DNA of 64,000 nt from Antedon mediterranea (lineage: Eukaryota; Echinodermata; Crinoidea; Comatulida; Antedonidae): positions 12,310,922-12,374,921 of the forward strand of contig NC_092678.1 of the NCBI RefSeq assembly GCF_964355755.1, given 5' to 3'. Below the pieces are notes generated by a model. The model did not search any database, was not told where the DNA came from, and saw nothing but the letters and a program-made list of their open reading frames with translations. A program made the position numbers and the translations under genes. This document shows, one piece after another, positions 33,901-47,899 of this stretch (position 1 is the stretch's first letter; each line of letters opens with the position of its first letter).

Positions 33901-36900
33901 TATGAATTGGACTCTTGAAATTGAGAAAAATATAAACTTCATCAAGATACGTTTGTGCTCAGAATTGTTAAAAAAATACAATAGATCATTATGTTAATTT
34001 ATGCCGTATGTGTACCTTAAAGGGTGTTAAACCATAATGCCCCTCGTTTTGCGTTTTATGTCCTCTGAGGAGTGGAAAATGATTGAAGTATACGATATAA
34101 TTATTCTCTTTATTAGAATAACAACATCTTTATATCGGTGGCATGCGTGTCAAACGGTTATATTACATAATATAATAATGATTGGCACACTTGTAGTGTA
34201 AAATAAATACATGGTGTTTTACTTTTAACAATATTGTTTTGATTTTATTCTCAATACTGTAGTTGTTCTGAATGTGTTTCAAATTTTACTTGTGATTGGT
34301 GTGTCTACGACAACAAATGTACCCATAATGCATCAACATTGTGCACAGCAGACGACAAAATTATTTTGAATGGAAATGTAAGTAATTATGACTTTTTTTT
34401 TTGGTGCTGTATAATCAAATGGAAGCTGAACTTGTATTGCTCAAATAAACACTTTTCGAGACAACATGTTTTAGGCTAATTGTTTTTGGAAGGGCTTGGT
34501 AAGGTGCAAATTGTTGTAGTAATGTTTGCTACCACGGTTCGTAGAGTAACAGTTTACATTTGATCTTCTACTGTTATCAGTGTGAAGAAAAAAACAGAAA
34601 ATTATCTATTTTTGTAATTATTGCATTCAAAATGTTTAATGGCATTATTGTTGAAATATCACTGATAAGCTATTGTTTAAATATGTAGGCAGCATCATCA
34701 CCAAATGGTTTTCAAGGTCAAGGGTCATGTCCACAAATTTATCAACCAAATGGGGAACTTATTCATGCAAATATACGGAAAGAAGTCAGAATACCAATTA
34801 AGAATTTACCAAATGCTACAAAGGTAAACATTTAAAGTTAATAATTTATTTTCTCCATGATACTGAAATAAACTGACCTTTATATTCATTCATGTTGATT
34901 GAGAGTTAATTCACTCTCCACAAATAGACTTTTTTAACTCTTTGAGTTTTACTGGGTGGAGTTGTGGCATGGTGGCTATGATGCTTGGCTATCAATCCAA
35001 GGTTCCTGACATATTTCAGACCTCTACTACCACTACTTGTACTCTTTGTTTATGTAGAGCATCTTGTGTATGTTTGTCTTGTGAACGGGATTGCCACCTT
35101 TAAAAGGATTGTGAATGAATTATGGTTTATGCTTATGGTTATCCTTGGCAATTTACCTAAATTTATAAAAACAAAACAAACACTACAGTCATGGTAAGAC
35201 TTGCAGTACATGATTTAAACGGACCCATAATGTTATTCCATTCAAAATGTTAATGGAAAAGAAGTTTACCCAGTGAAAGACTAGGTCATTGAAACAATCT
35301 TCCTGTGTGTGTTCTTTTATAAAAACATAAGTGGTTTATAAAAAACATTCAAGAAACCTGAAGCGTAGTAGTGAGATATGTGTGTGAGATTTCAGTCTAC
35401 TGTAATCAATCAATTCCCACAAGAGATGGCATAGAGTATTAATATAGAATTTTGTGAAGTGATGAATTAGGCAGGATAATTCAATTCAAAACCTCTATCA
35501 ATGTAGGAAAACATCAACAACCTAAAATTAGAAGTTTTTATTTGTTTGTCTCTGTTTATTAGGTAAACAACTATGAATGTGAGTTGGAAATTGAAGCACA
35601 AGTCGGCAGGATTCCAGCAACAGTTGATGAATCAAACTCAAATATCACATGTTCACAATACACTGTAAGCATCTATATATAAATTTACGTAAGGGCAAAA
35701 TTCGGTAAATCGCGCGTTATTTCTAGAATGTTTACTCGATGGTATGTAAAGTTGGTTCGTACTTTCGGTACTGATTTTAACCACCTGATGTAACCATGTT
35801 TACTAATTAAATTGAATTCGATAATTAGTTATTGACGAATAAAACGAGTTTTTAGGTTCAACGATTTGCTCCAAATAGGGGTGTTTTCCGATCGTGGTAT
35901 ACACTGTCTAATGGATGTCCAATTTGAAAAATACACGCACACAATAATACGAGGACACTTCGCATTTTCCTATCTCCTCCTACGATAATTGTTTTTAATA
36001 GCTGAAAACCGGTTGAACAGTTCGAGTACAGCATCATAATCTTGAAGACAGGCCGATTTTCTTTAAAAAATGCTATTTTGATAGATTTAATATACGTTTT
36101 TACAAATGTATTGATTTGTGATGAATGGAACATTCCAAATTATTTGGTTTAACCATAGAGGCATAGATTTAGATTTATGGGCTCCCTTGGAGAATAAACA
36201 TAAATAGTATTGCAATGATGTACAATACTGTTAAGGTATTAACCACTTTTGATCGCAATTTGAATCGCAAATTTCTTACTGTGAGTGTTGGTACTGTTAG
36301 ATATATATAAGCAAAAATATACAAATAAACTTTATTACTGTGAGTGTGGGTAGGCCCTACTGTTAGATTATAAACATATAATATACAAATAAATAAACGT
36401 TATTACTGACAGTTGCTTCTCAACATTTGTATTAATTAATAATTTAAAAATATATAAACGTCGTAGTGGTGTATCGTTACATGTACTTTACTATTTCAAT
36501 CGACTATGACAGTGAGAGTTTTAACAAAGTACTAAATCGTAAATGTTTTACTGTCTTTAGTGGTATATTATTTATAGGCCTATAAAACATTAAAAACAAT
36601 ATTTCGTTACTAAGTAGATAAGAATATATTTTAAAATGTTTCCTCTTTGTACCTATCTTCTTCCCCCATCCCTCAACCCTTAATGTTACATACAAAACAC
36701 AAATTGGGTTTGTTTAAATGAGTCCAAATAAAAAAATTTGACTCATTTTGTTTCTCTCTCGGAAGTAATTCCCAGGGTGCTAATTTTGGTTGACTACATA
36801 AATCATCGTGTATATTTATTCGTTTCTGTAAACGACAATGTATTATAGTCCTGCAGTACGTACATTTGAAATCTCCATTTTTTTCTCGCTGGAAAATACT

Positions 36901-39900
36901 GTGTATTCGAGAACCATCTGTGGGCACGACCTAGATGGTACGCGAGCGAAGCGAGCGTGCCATCTAGTCTATAATAAATTTACGTTAGGGCAAAATTCGG
37001 TAAATCGCGCCTTACTTCTAGTATTTTTACTCGATGGTATATAAAGTTGGTTCTTACTTTCGGTACTGATTTTAACCACCTGATGTAACCCTGTTTACTA
37101 ATTAAATTAAGTTAGATAATTAGTTATTGACGATTAAAACGAATTAGGTTAAACGATTTGCCCCAAATAGGGGTGTTTTCCGTGGTATACACTGTCTAAT
37201 GGATGTCCATCTTGAAAAATACTCGCCACAAAAATGCGAGGAGGCTTCGCATTTTCCTATCTCCTCCTACGATAATTGTTTTTAATAGCTGAAAACCGGT
37301 TGAACAGCTAGAGTACAGCATCATAATGTCGAAGACAGGCCGATTTTCTTTTAAAAAAAAACTATTTTGATAGACTTAAGATACGATTATACAAATGTAT
37401 TGATTTGCGATGAATAGAACATCCCGATCTCTCAGTCTGCCAGAGTTTTGTTTAACACAAGTAGGTAAATGTATGAGCCCTTGGTTTAACACATACGGTA
37501 GGTAAATATGGGCCCTTTGAGAATAAACTTGTAATACTTTGACAATACTGTAAATACCTATTAACTATTTTTGGTCCTCATTTGAATCGAGCATTTCTTA
37601 CTGTGAATGTTCGTACTGTTAATGTAATATAAAAATATATACAAAAAAACTTTATTACTGAGATTGTGGATAGGCTTCACTGTTAGATATACAAATAAAC
37701 TTTATACTGACAGTTCCTTCTCAACGTTTGTATTAATTAATAATTACCAATAATATAAACGTCGTAGTGGTGTATCGTGACATGTACTTTAATATTTCAA
37801 TCGATTATGACAGTGACAGTTTTAACAAAGTATTAAATCGCAAATGTTTTACTGTATTTAGAGGTATATTATTTATAGGCCTATAAAACATGGAAAAAAT
37901 ATTTCGTTACTGAGTGGATAAAGAATATATTTAAAAATTGTTCCTCTTTGTACCTATCCGCTTTCCCATCCCTCAACCCTAATGTTACATACAAAACACA
38001 AATTCAAAAATTTGGATTTTTGTGGTAAGTTTCTCCTTCGGAAGTAATTCCCAGGGTGCTGATTTTAGTTGACTACATAAATCATCGTGTCTATTTATTC
38101 GTTTCTGTAAACGACAATGTATTATAGTCCTGCGGTACGTACATTTGAAATCGCCAGTTTTATTACGCTGAAATTACTGTGTATTCGAGAACCATCTGTG
38201 GGCACGACATAGATGGTTCTAGTTTTAGCAATTTTTTTAGTCACTAAATGTGAATAGTAACACATTTTATTTAGATGAATTAAAAAATCCAACGTCAATG
38301 AGATTTTAACAAGTTTATTAGATTTACGTCGATTCCATCCATATGATGATGTTGATCTAAATCAAAGCTAATTTTAAACGGACATTTTTATAAAATTGAC
38401 ATAACAAATGCATTAGTTTGCTTAGCCATCAAAATTTAAAAAAAAGTTTGTTATAAATGGTTTCCATTCATAATAATATCAATAAATGTCATGCTATTGC
38501 ATACATAGTGCCATAGATGGTTTATTAAATTTTAGAAATTAGATTTAGTAAAAATATAGATTAATGGTTTATGTCCTAGATTACGGTTCTGATCATATGT
38601 CCAAATGTTTCACTACAGCATTACCGTATAGTTTTCTAAATAGATATTAGAGTATCTTGTGTTAATATTTTTCCAGTAAACCTGAAACATAAGCGTGTCA
38701 GTTTTCTGTAATTGCAATGTGCCTAAAATTTAATTGTAAAAAGCGTAACGTGTATTTCATTTTAGTATGACTACGCATCTAAGGACAAAAAGGAAGTAAA
38801 TGTATATATTAGAGTATTTTGGAATGAGAATGTAATTGAAAACACTTATCAAGGTTGGTTTCAATTGATTGTTTATATTGATAAGAGTTACAATGCAGCT
38901 ATACAAATGCCTGGTTCCTTTTTTAACATATACCAGTTTTAGTATAAATCAACATACTTCTATTATAGGCCTAAAGCTCTATCTACAATATCAAATTAGT
39001 TTGATAAAAATGTGTGATTTGCCAAAATATGGTAGTAATAATGGCATCATCATGTCCATAATGGACACATGAAATTGTTATGTCACATACAGTTTGATAG
39101 TGTAGACAAACTAGCTTGACAAAAAAGTTTATGTGTCCAAATATGGTAGTGACTATCATGTCCATAGGCACATCAATTGCCAATTGCATGGAACTCCATT
39201 GCCACCTGGGATTTATGCATTTTATGCGAACTCATGTTTTACATTATCTTGCCATTTAGCATTAATACTGTATATCCTTTGGTAAGCTTCAACATTTATA
39301 TGACAGGTGAGATAAAACTTATTGTTAATATTTCTTGCATTGTATATCTATTTACCAGTTACATTGTACAAATGTAGTGTTCAACGTCCAGACTGCAGTC
39401 GATGTTATTCAATGAACACCACTAGGTCAGCACTTGATTGTGTCTGGTGTACTGGAGACCAATGTTCCTACAGTCCATTCTGTTCATCAATAGTGAATGA
39501 ATGTCCATCACCTGTTATTATTCAGGTAATTGGAATTATTTTTCTTCTACTTCTATTCTATTTTAATCTTGTTTCAGGGAATAAATTTGATTGAAAACGC
39601 GAATCTGAAACTGAAGAACAAATATTTTACTACAAGTCTAAATCATTTCTTAAGTAGGCTTTTATGTTTGTCATTTTTTTTTCAGATTCTTCCCATCTCT
39701 GTTGCTACAGTAACTACTCAACCAGAACCTGATTTCACAGAGGTCATTGAACTATTCGGAACTGATTTTGGACAGATGATGTCAGACATTTACAGCATTA
39801 CGATAGATAACAAAGAATGTGTAATAGTCGCTGATGGATTTAACATACATTTACAAAGGTATTTATTGAGAAAAACTTAAATAATATTAAACAATAAAAT

Positions 39901-42900
39901 ATAGGTACATTCTTTGGTTATTAAATTACATTTTTATTCTTAATAATAGTATACTGTAGTAAATTTTAGGGGAAATAATTGAAATATAATTCCTTAAGAA
40001 TATAATATAGAACAACAACAAATAGGAAATATACTGACAATTATTGTTAGTTTATTTCCTTTTGTTGCTGTGCAGTTTAGAGGTTACCATTTCCAAGTTG
40101 CTAAATTATTATACTATTTATTGATATAATTCGCCTAGTTTATATCCCTCGTTGAAATAACCTTTATCAACGCAATTAAAATTGTTACATTTTAAAATTT
40201 ACTATACCTACACAGTGTGAAATGTAAAGCTCCTGTGTTTGATAGTTTCTCTCAACATGACGTCATCATAACTGCCCAAGGAAAGACAAGTGCACCTATA
40301 GTCTTACTCTATCAGGTATATATTTTTTAAATAATGTAAAAAAATATTGTTTGTATGAATGGCAGAAAGTCAAACTAGTTACATTTTAATTAACATTAAA
40401 CACTAAAATATATTTTACAAAACTATTGTAGTACGAAAAGTTATTTATACGATTTGTTTGAATATAATGAAATCAGTGTTTGTCTTTAAAATATTAAAAA
40501 TAAACATAACTTGTATTAAATGTAATACTGTAGATGTTGTATTGTGTAGAAAGATAACGTGTTTTTATTTTAGAATCCAATTATATCTGAGTTGAGTCCA
40601 AGGTTTGGCATAAAAGCTGGTGGAACTACACTAACATTCAGTGCATCTAATCTGAACACTGGGAATGACTTAATGGTATCTATTGATGGAAGTGAATGTT
40701 TTGTTACAGAGTAAGAAACACAAACTCAAAGTAATGTATTGATAAGAAAAGGCTAATCTATTAAATGAAATTATAATAAAGTGTTTTTCGTCGCTGCAGT
40801 AATGTTACATTTATTTCATCTGCTTCTCTGCCAATTATTCTATAATAATCTCAAAACTGTATAAATGATTATGTTGGTTATTTTATTTTGTGTCAATTTT
40901 TGTGTCAGTATCAATGAAAACCAGATAATGTGTACGACATCAAACTATACAACATCTGGAGCTAAAGTTGCAGTAACAGTTACATTTGGAAATGCTGTTA
41001 GAGATGGTCCTACCTTCACTTACACTACAAATCCCACAGTGACTGACTTCCAACCTAATAAAGGCATTCAAGCGTAAGAAGACATACATTGTGTTCTCAA
41101 TTATAATATATGTATTCGTTCATTGAATAGACGATGGAGTACTGCAAAGTATTTTTCTATTACTACGCACAGCTTCAGTAACAATCAGTAATTGATTGAT
41201 CAATACATTTATTGAATTGGTTGCATACCTATCTAAATTGTTAGGATATTTTTTTTCTAAACATTCTCCTAAAATGTATGATACTGTAGTATATAAATAT
41301 TTAAAATTAAACAAGACAATGTATATATTTTAAAATAATTTAAATTTATTGAAATTAAAAATAACGTTTTTATTGCAGAGGTGGTCAAAACATCATAGTG
41401 ACAGGAACAAATTTTCAATATGTACAGAAAGCACAGATGTTTTTAAATAGTATATTAACTGAAAATGTAAGATTTAAATTACGATTGGATAAATTTCAAT
41501 TGAAAGAAAGAACACTTAACTACTAATATTAGGGCATACTTACATATACCCACCATTAAGTACTTGGTAATGCCAATTTATTTAAAACTTTCTTCTTCAA
41601 AATGATTCTATAATTTTGTAGAAATACATATTATATCGAAGAATATTATATGAAATAATTGGGCATGAAACAAAATAATTTTTTTTTCTTCCCAGAACTG
41701 TATAATTCTGTCAAATGAGAATATGGATTGTAAAAGTCCACCAGCTGATCTCTCCACATCAGGTAGCAGACGACAGGCAGACCAGGAAGTTTTACCTTTG
41801 ACATTTTCATTTGATGATTTTGTTCCAACATTGAACGGTGATTTCGGATTTTCCGTTTACTCTAATCCAGTTTATTATCTCTTTGATAATAAGTCTTCTT
41901 ACGGAGAGAAAACGGAAGATGGTGACTATAAATATGACAACAAAATTGACGAGTTCATGATTCTGATGGTAATTATAATATGTGACATTTTTTTATTTGG
42001 TTTTGATTTAAGAGTTAGAATTCATCATTGTAAACCATTTAAAGCTGTTCGACATAGTCAGTTTTTGTGGATATGATGCCGATTGGGCTTCTTTCCAGCC
42101 ACTTGATGGTTTTGATTTTTAGTGTCAGGAAAAGAGTCCTATATTTCTTCTTGTTTAATTTGTAATAACAATTGATAATATTATTCTGATTGCCTGTAAA
42201 TATTTACAAGGTTTACAATTAAATCTTGCAAAATTGGACCACCAGAAACACTACATCAATAACATCTTAATTGTCATAAACTTATTCAGTTTCAAATTTC
42301 ATATATGAAATTCTTATTGGTCAGATGTTTTGCCCAATTCTGACGTAACTGTAAATTATTCTCATTACAAGTGCGAGAGAACATAACTGACCAATAAATT
42401 CAATACATTGCTACATTGGTTCATATAAAAATGCAATGGCGTTTTAAACTTGATTATAGTTTTGAGAATCAGTATTTTATTTATACCCAACATTAAAAAA
42501 AAGCCTGTATTTACATAATAGGGGTCTGACATCAACCTTGCTAGTAATGTTGAGGATTTTTAAGTGTTCATTGGAAGTGTTAAATGCACTGTAAATTCAA
42601 TAACACGTACAGTAGTTCTTGTTGAAATACCAGATAAGGAACCTAATCCAGTAGATGGTGAAGATCATCCTATTGTTAAGGTAGATCGTGAGCTCACTAG
42701 ATAATACTTTTAATATTATATATAATATTTTTATAATATTCAATAGTCCGTAACCAATAATGTCAAAATCACAAATTGTTTTTAAACGAACTCATCAACA
42801 TTGTAATATTAATTTATTTTAATTTTTAAGATGAACTACGTTATTTATGTTGTTCTGTTTTAGTGGCTGTTTAGACTTAGGTTGAATAAGTAAAACAACG

Positions 42901-45900
42901 TACAGAACTTAGAGACAAAAAAAGTGTTTGTCAAAATCCTATTTTACGAAATTCTAATTTTAGACTTTGATAGGCCTACTTAAACATTTTTTAATATATT
43001 CATACATTATTACTACTAGATTGTTTTTAACAAAAAATGTACTACAGAATGTAACCAATGTTAGTGTTTTAATATTGATTGTCTCCAAATAACTTTAGAT
43101 CCGTCATGGAAATCTAAAGTTCACTTTCGGTGCAATAAGATATGTAGGCATTGGATTGTCTACCACCGTCATAATTATTATAATTACGGTTGTTGTGATT
43201 GTGGCTATCACCATTACAATCATACTTGTCTACTGGCGTAGATCAAGAATACTCGACAGACAATTGGAAGAAACAACAGTGAGATTTTTTAGAAAAAGTA
43301 AGCTAAAAAGCATTATAGATAAACTCAAACTATTGATATCATAAGGGGCTTGAAAAGTAAAAGCTAAATTTGGATATATGAGTGATGTAAAATATAACTG
43401 ATTATTTCTACAAAAATGTCCCATAAACTAAGAGTAGTGATTTACTTTTTGAAATTAGACGCATTTTGAATTACTATCGCAAGTCTTCTAGAAACGAGTT
43501 TTAACAAGTTTTTGTAATAAAACAAGATAATTAGAGTGCCTATAGGAATACGCTACTGGAAAACTAATATGCACAATTAATCCAAATGTTTTGCAATTTG
43601 TAGCGCCGAGTTTAGTGTTTATGTACTGTATATAGATGATGAGGATAGCATACCGGCATTATAATGAAACAATCGATTACACATAAAGCTACATTCAGTA
43701 TATACGAAAGTCAATAACTACAATCTAAGTAATTGTTAATAAATTCATTCATATTTAGAAGAAGAAAAAGAAAAGGAGTTTCTAGGAATAGATGACGATA
43801 ATTCAGAAGTAAGGTATATGGGCATAGTACATGACAGCATAATAGCAAGAGAATTTAGTCAGAGTAAAGAGCATTATGTACAATGTATGCTGTTTCTTGG
43901 ATGTGAGATGACTCCAGTAATGCAAGAAAGTGGATATGTAAGATATTGCTACTTGCTTGTGATTACACAACGTTACAAAACATTCAATTAACGCGGGGTG
44001 TTACCTCAATGATTAATTGTATTTTGTAAGGATTTTGCAGTATTTACACCATGTCATCCGAAAGGAAGAAAGGAAGTAGGCAAATTGTTTACATTTAAAA
44101 ATTCTCAACTTTACATAATCTTTTTTTAGAAAATTATAGTTTTACATTTATTTACAAATACGTACGAGAATACGATATAATATTATAATATTATTACTTT
44201 CATATGTTATGTGGTATTGTTTTATTATTTTATAGACTGAACTGTTGGAAGATCATCGAGGTTTACCTGAACTGGATTTGTTTTTGGACGAGAAGTTTCT
44301 AATGAAAATAATTAACATTTTAGACAATGACTCATCGTTTACATCTGTACAAAGGTATATTAAAAAAAATTGTAATGATTTTAGATTTAGATTTGGATAA
44401 TAAGTCTATGGTTATGATACAATATCGGTACAAACGGTGCAAGGAAGCTGCAATCAGTGTCACTTTTAAGTTACAATGGTTCACGTCTAACTTTGTCTAT
44501 TATATGGTTCTGGTGGCAGAACACGTAAGAAAAACCGTTACAGTCTATTGGTTACTATATAATACTATAATTACGCCTACAATTAATACAAACTTTTATC
44601 TGTTTTACTTTAGGCAAAACTTTTCCGCTTTGTTCTTAATGGCTATGGTTGGTGATGATAAAACAGAATATCTATTTCAGTGAGTAATACTCAGTATATA
44701 CCTTATTAATTTACAATTCTTGTGTATGACGTATGCAAGAATGAACGCTAGAATTGGCAGCACTGACTGACTTAAGCGACAAGATGTAGTTGGAAAGTAA
44801 ATTATCTAAGTCCACAGTAGCAATGATCGTTATACAATTTAAGTTATTATTAAGTAATTCTATGGTTACGCTTAATTCTAATATGTTGTGTGATTAAATA
44901 TTTTAGTATTATGGATATGCTTCTAAGCAAACATATTGCTAACAAAGTGAAGGCCAAAAATGTCAAGTTAGCTTTAAGCAAGTGGGTACAGTTATTTTGT
45001 GTTTTTAATAATTAATTATTAAAACCTAATTTGCAAACGTGTGTTTATCAAGTTATGACATATTACTTTAGTGACTGTGAATGTGAAATATACTTCAATA
45101 TGTACTTATATACTTCTTATATACTTCATATACTTTTTATCTATTGCTATATTAATCAAATGTAATATAGCAATTACCTTCAATTACAGAAACGGTGAAA
45201 CTGTTATCGAACATATGATATCTCACGTGATGGCATTATGCATGTATAAATACACAATGGTATGTAAATTATTTTATACATTAATAATTATACCTACATA
45301 TCATTATTCTTAATAATTAAACTAATGATGTCCTAAATCAAGTCGGTTTATTATATTAGTAAGTAATATTATGTGATTTGGTTTACGTAATGTAAAATTA
45401 GCTTGGTTTGGGTTATTTTCTTAACAAAAGATTTTCTTTCTAAATAATATAAGTCTCTTTTTTATTTGTAACAAATTTGACTCTTTAATAGGAATATCAA
45501 ATAAAGTCCATCAATCATCAATTAATCAATCAATCAAATAAGATCAGATCTAAAATAACGTACTGTATATAAATATATTATGTGTGTTGTATACTACTTT
45601 CACTTCAATTTTGCAGAAGTATGTATCAGGGCCTCTTTTGCAACTTGTAGATGCTATAACTACGAGAATAGATAGTGGTGCGGTAGACGCTGTTCATCAT
45701 CATTGTCAATATTCTTTAGACGAGAACTGCCTTCTGCCAATTGATGTTACTGGAGAGAATATAGTAAGATATCTGCAAATGTTTTGGAAACATTTGAGTA
45801 TATAACATATAACACTGAAGCATAATGCTACTTGCAAACAATTATTTTAATACATTTTTAGAGCCCATGACAAGTAAATGTGTATATAATAAAAATGTTA

Positions 45901-47845
45901 AAGAAGGTCAGATAATCCCGCAAATATTTAATTATTAGCCAATCCGATAAATACTGAATTTCCACACAAATTCAATGGCATTTTTTTTTCAATTTAGAAT
46001 TTGAGTTTGGTAGTTGATGAGGAAAAACAAGAGATTGTGAAAGTAAACAGTTGTGATACGCTATTTCAAGTAAAACAAAAACTGTTAAATGTTATGTTTA
46101 AGGAACAACCTTTTTCAAAAAGACCCAACGTTTCATACGTTCAGTTAGGTGAGTACACCAACAAACAAGCAATTTAATTGTATCTTGCTCCTTTATTCTG
46201 TAGATTTCAATTATATAAATACTGTAATAACCTAATTTTTTTTTCTAAATCTAGAATGGAGAGTGAATGTAGATCAACGAATTATTTTACAAGATACCGA
46301 TTTACAGACAGAAAGAAAACTAAAAACAATTGCAGATTTTGGAGTAATATTACTATAGTATTTTTTGTTTTGTAATATAAATTAACTGTTAGAAAAATGT
46401 ATTAAGCCTATAATAATAGGCTTACTAGGTTGTGTACAGGCCGGACGTCAGTGGACACAAGCTTAACATGACGCATGCACCTTAATTAATTAAAAAAAAA
46501 TACTTTTCTATACCAGCAGGTTAGCAAACAAATAAATCAATCACTACTCGGATCGTAAATTTGAAGAATTACTTTTTTTTCAGATTCAAAATAAAGCAGT
46601 GGTAGCGTTTGTAGACGTTTGGAAGGAAGATATCAACGCGTCAGACCAGTATGATACAATTAAGCAACCAATAGTTGCTAGACATGGTAATAATGATAAT
46701 ATGTATTGGTATACATACTACATTCCAATTGAACCTTACTAATATATATATAAATCAATGATGTTGCGTAGCACTGTGTAAATTATATATAAATCATACT
46801 GTAAATTATAGAAACAGTGCTCATATTCGGAACATGATCTCATAATCGCGTCGAGCATAGCTCATTGGCGAAAGTTCCATATTTTTTAGTTGTATGAAAA
46901 AATGTTTCTGGCTGGATTCGAACCTGCAACCTCTCGCTTACAGGGCGAGTATCATACCACTAGACCACAGAGCCATGTATGGTATTATCACAGATTTTCA
47001 CCCACCAGATACATTCTCTCATACAACAAACGCCCTCACAATCAGTGGAGGCTTAACAAGTCAGAATAAATTCCAACTTTAATTCGCAACGGTTTTTTAA
47101 ATAATATTGTGTATATGTAAATCAATGATGTTGCGTAGCACTGTGTAAATTATATATAAATCATACTGTAAATTATAGAAACAGTGCTCATATTCGGAAC
47201 ATGATCTCATAATCGCGTCGAGCATAGCTCATTGGCGAAAGTTCCATATTTTTTAGTTGTATGAAAAAATGTTTCTGGCTGGATTCGAACCTGCAACCTC
47301 TCGCTTACAGGGCGAGTATCATACCACTAGACCACAGAGCCATGTATGGTATTATCACAGATTTTCACCCACCAGATACATTCTCTCATACAACAAACGC
47401 CCTCACAATCAGTGGAGGCTTAACAAGTCAGAATAAATTCCAACTTTAATTCGCAACGGTTTTTAAAATAATATTGTGTATATGTAAATCAATGATGTTG
47501 CGTAGCAACATCATTGATTTACATATACACAATATTATTTAAAAAACCGTTGCGAATTAAAGTTGGAATTTATTCTGACTTGTTAAGCCTCCACTGATTG
47601 TGAGGGCGTTTGTTGTATGAGAGAATGTATCTGGTGGGTGAAAATCTGTGATAATACCATACATGGCTCTGTGGTCTAGTGGTATGATACTCGCCCTGTA
47701 AGCGAGAGGTTGCAGGTTCGAATCCAGCCAGAAACATTTTTTCATACAACTAAAAAATATGGAACTTTCGCCAATGAGCTATGCTCGACGCGATTATGAG
47801 ATCATGTTCCGAATATGAGCACTGTTTCTATAATTTACAGTATGA

Positions 47846-47899
<54 letters not shown>

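Larger units (their letters stand above)
46752..47846. repeat. Triplicated 367-bp unit: two direct copies plus one inverted, forming a large palindrome
   Basis: Copy 1 (about 46,752-47,118) and copy 2 (47,119-47,485) are direct repeats offset by exactly 367 bases. Positions 47,160-47,501 and 47,505-47,846 are near-perfect inverted repeats around a 3-base centre (47,502-47,504), giving 342-bp arms. At CGGTTTTTTAAAT the third copy agrees with copy 1 rather than copy 2. A (TA)n run at 47,850-47,893 follows. The whole lies in plexin intron 29, between RBD exon 29 and exon 30. Confidence 0.9.

Noticed and set aside
46894-47745. Three identical 62-codon open frames
   Set aside because: They lie in the triplicated tRNA-containing repeat, and their translation is the tRNA-like sequence read through. 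There is no evidence of a protein.
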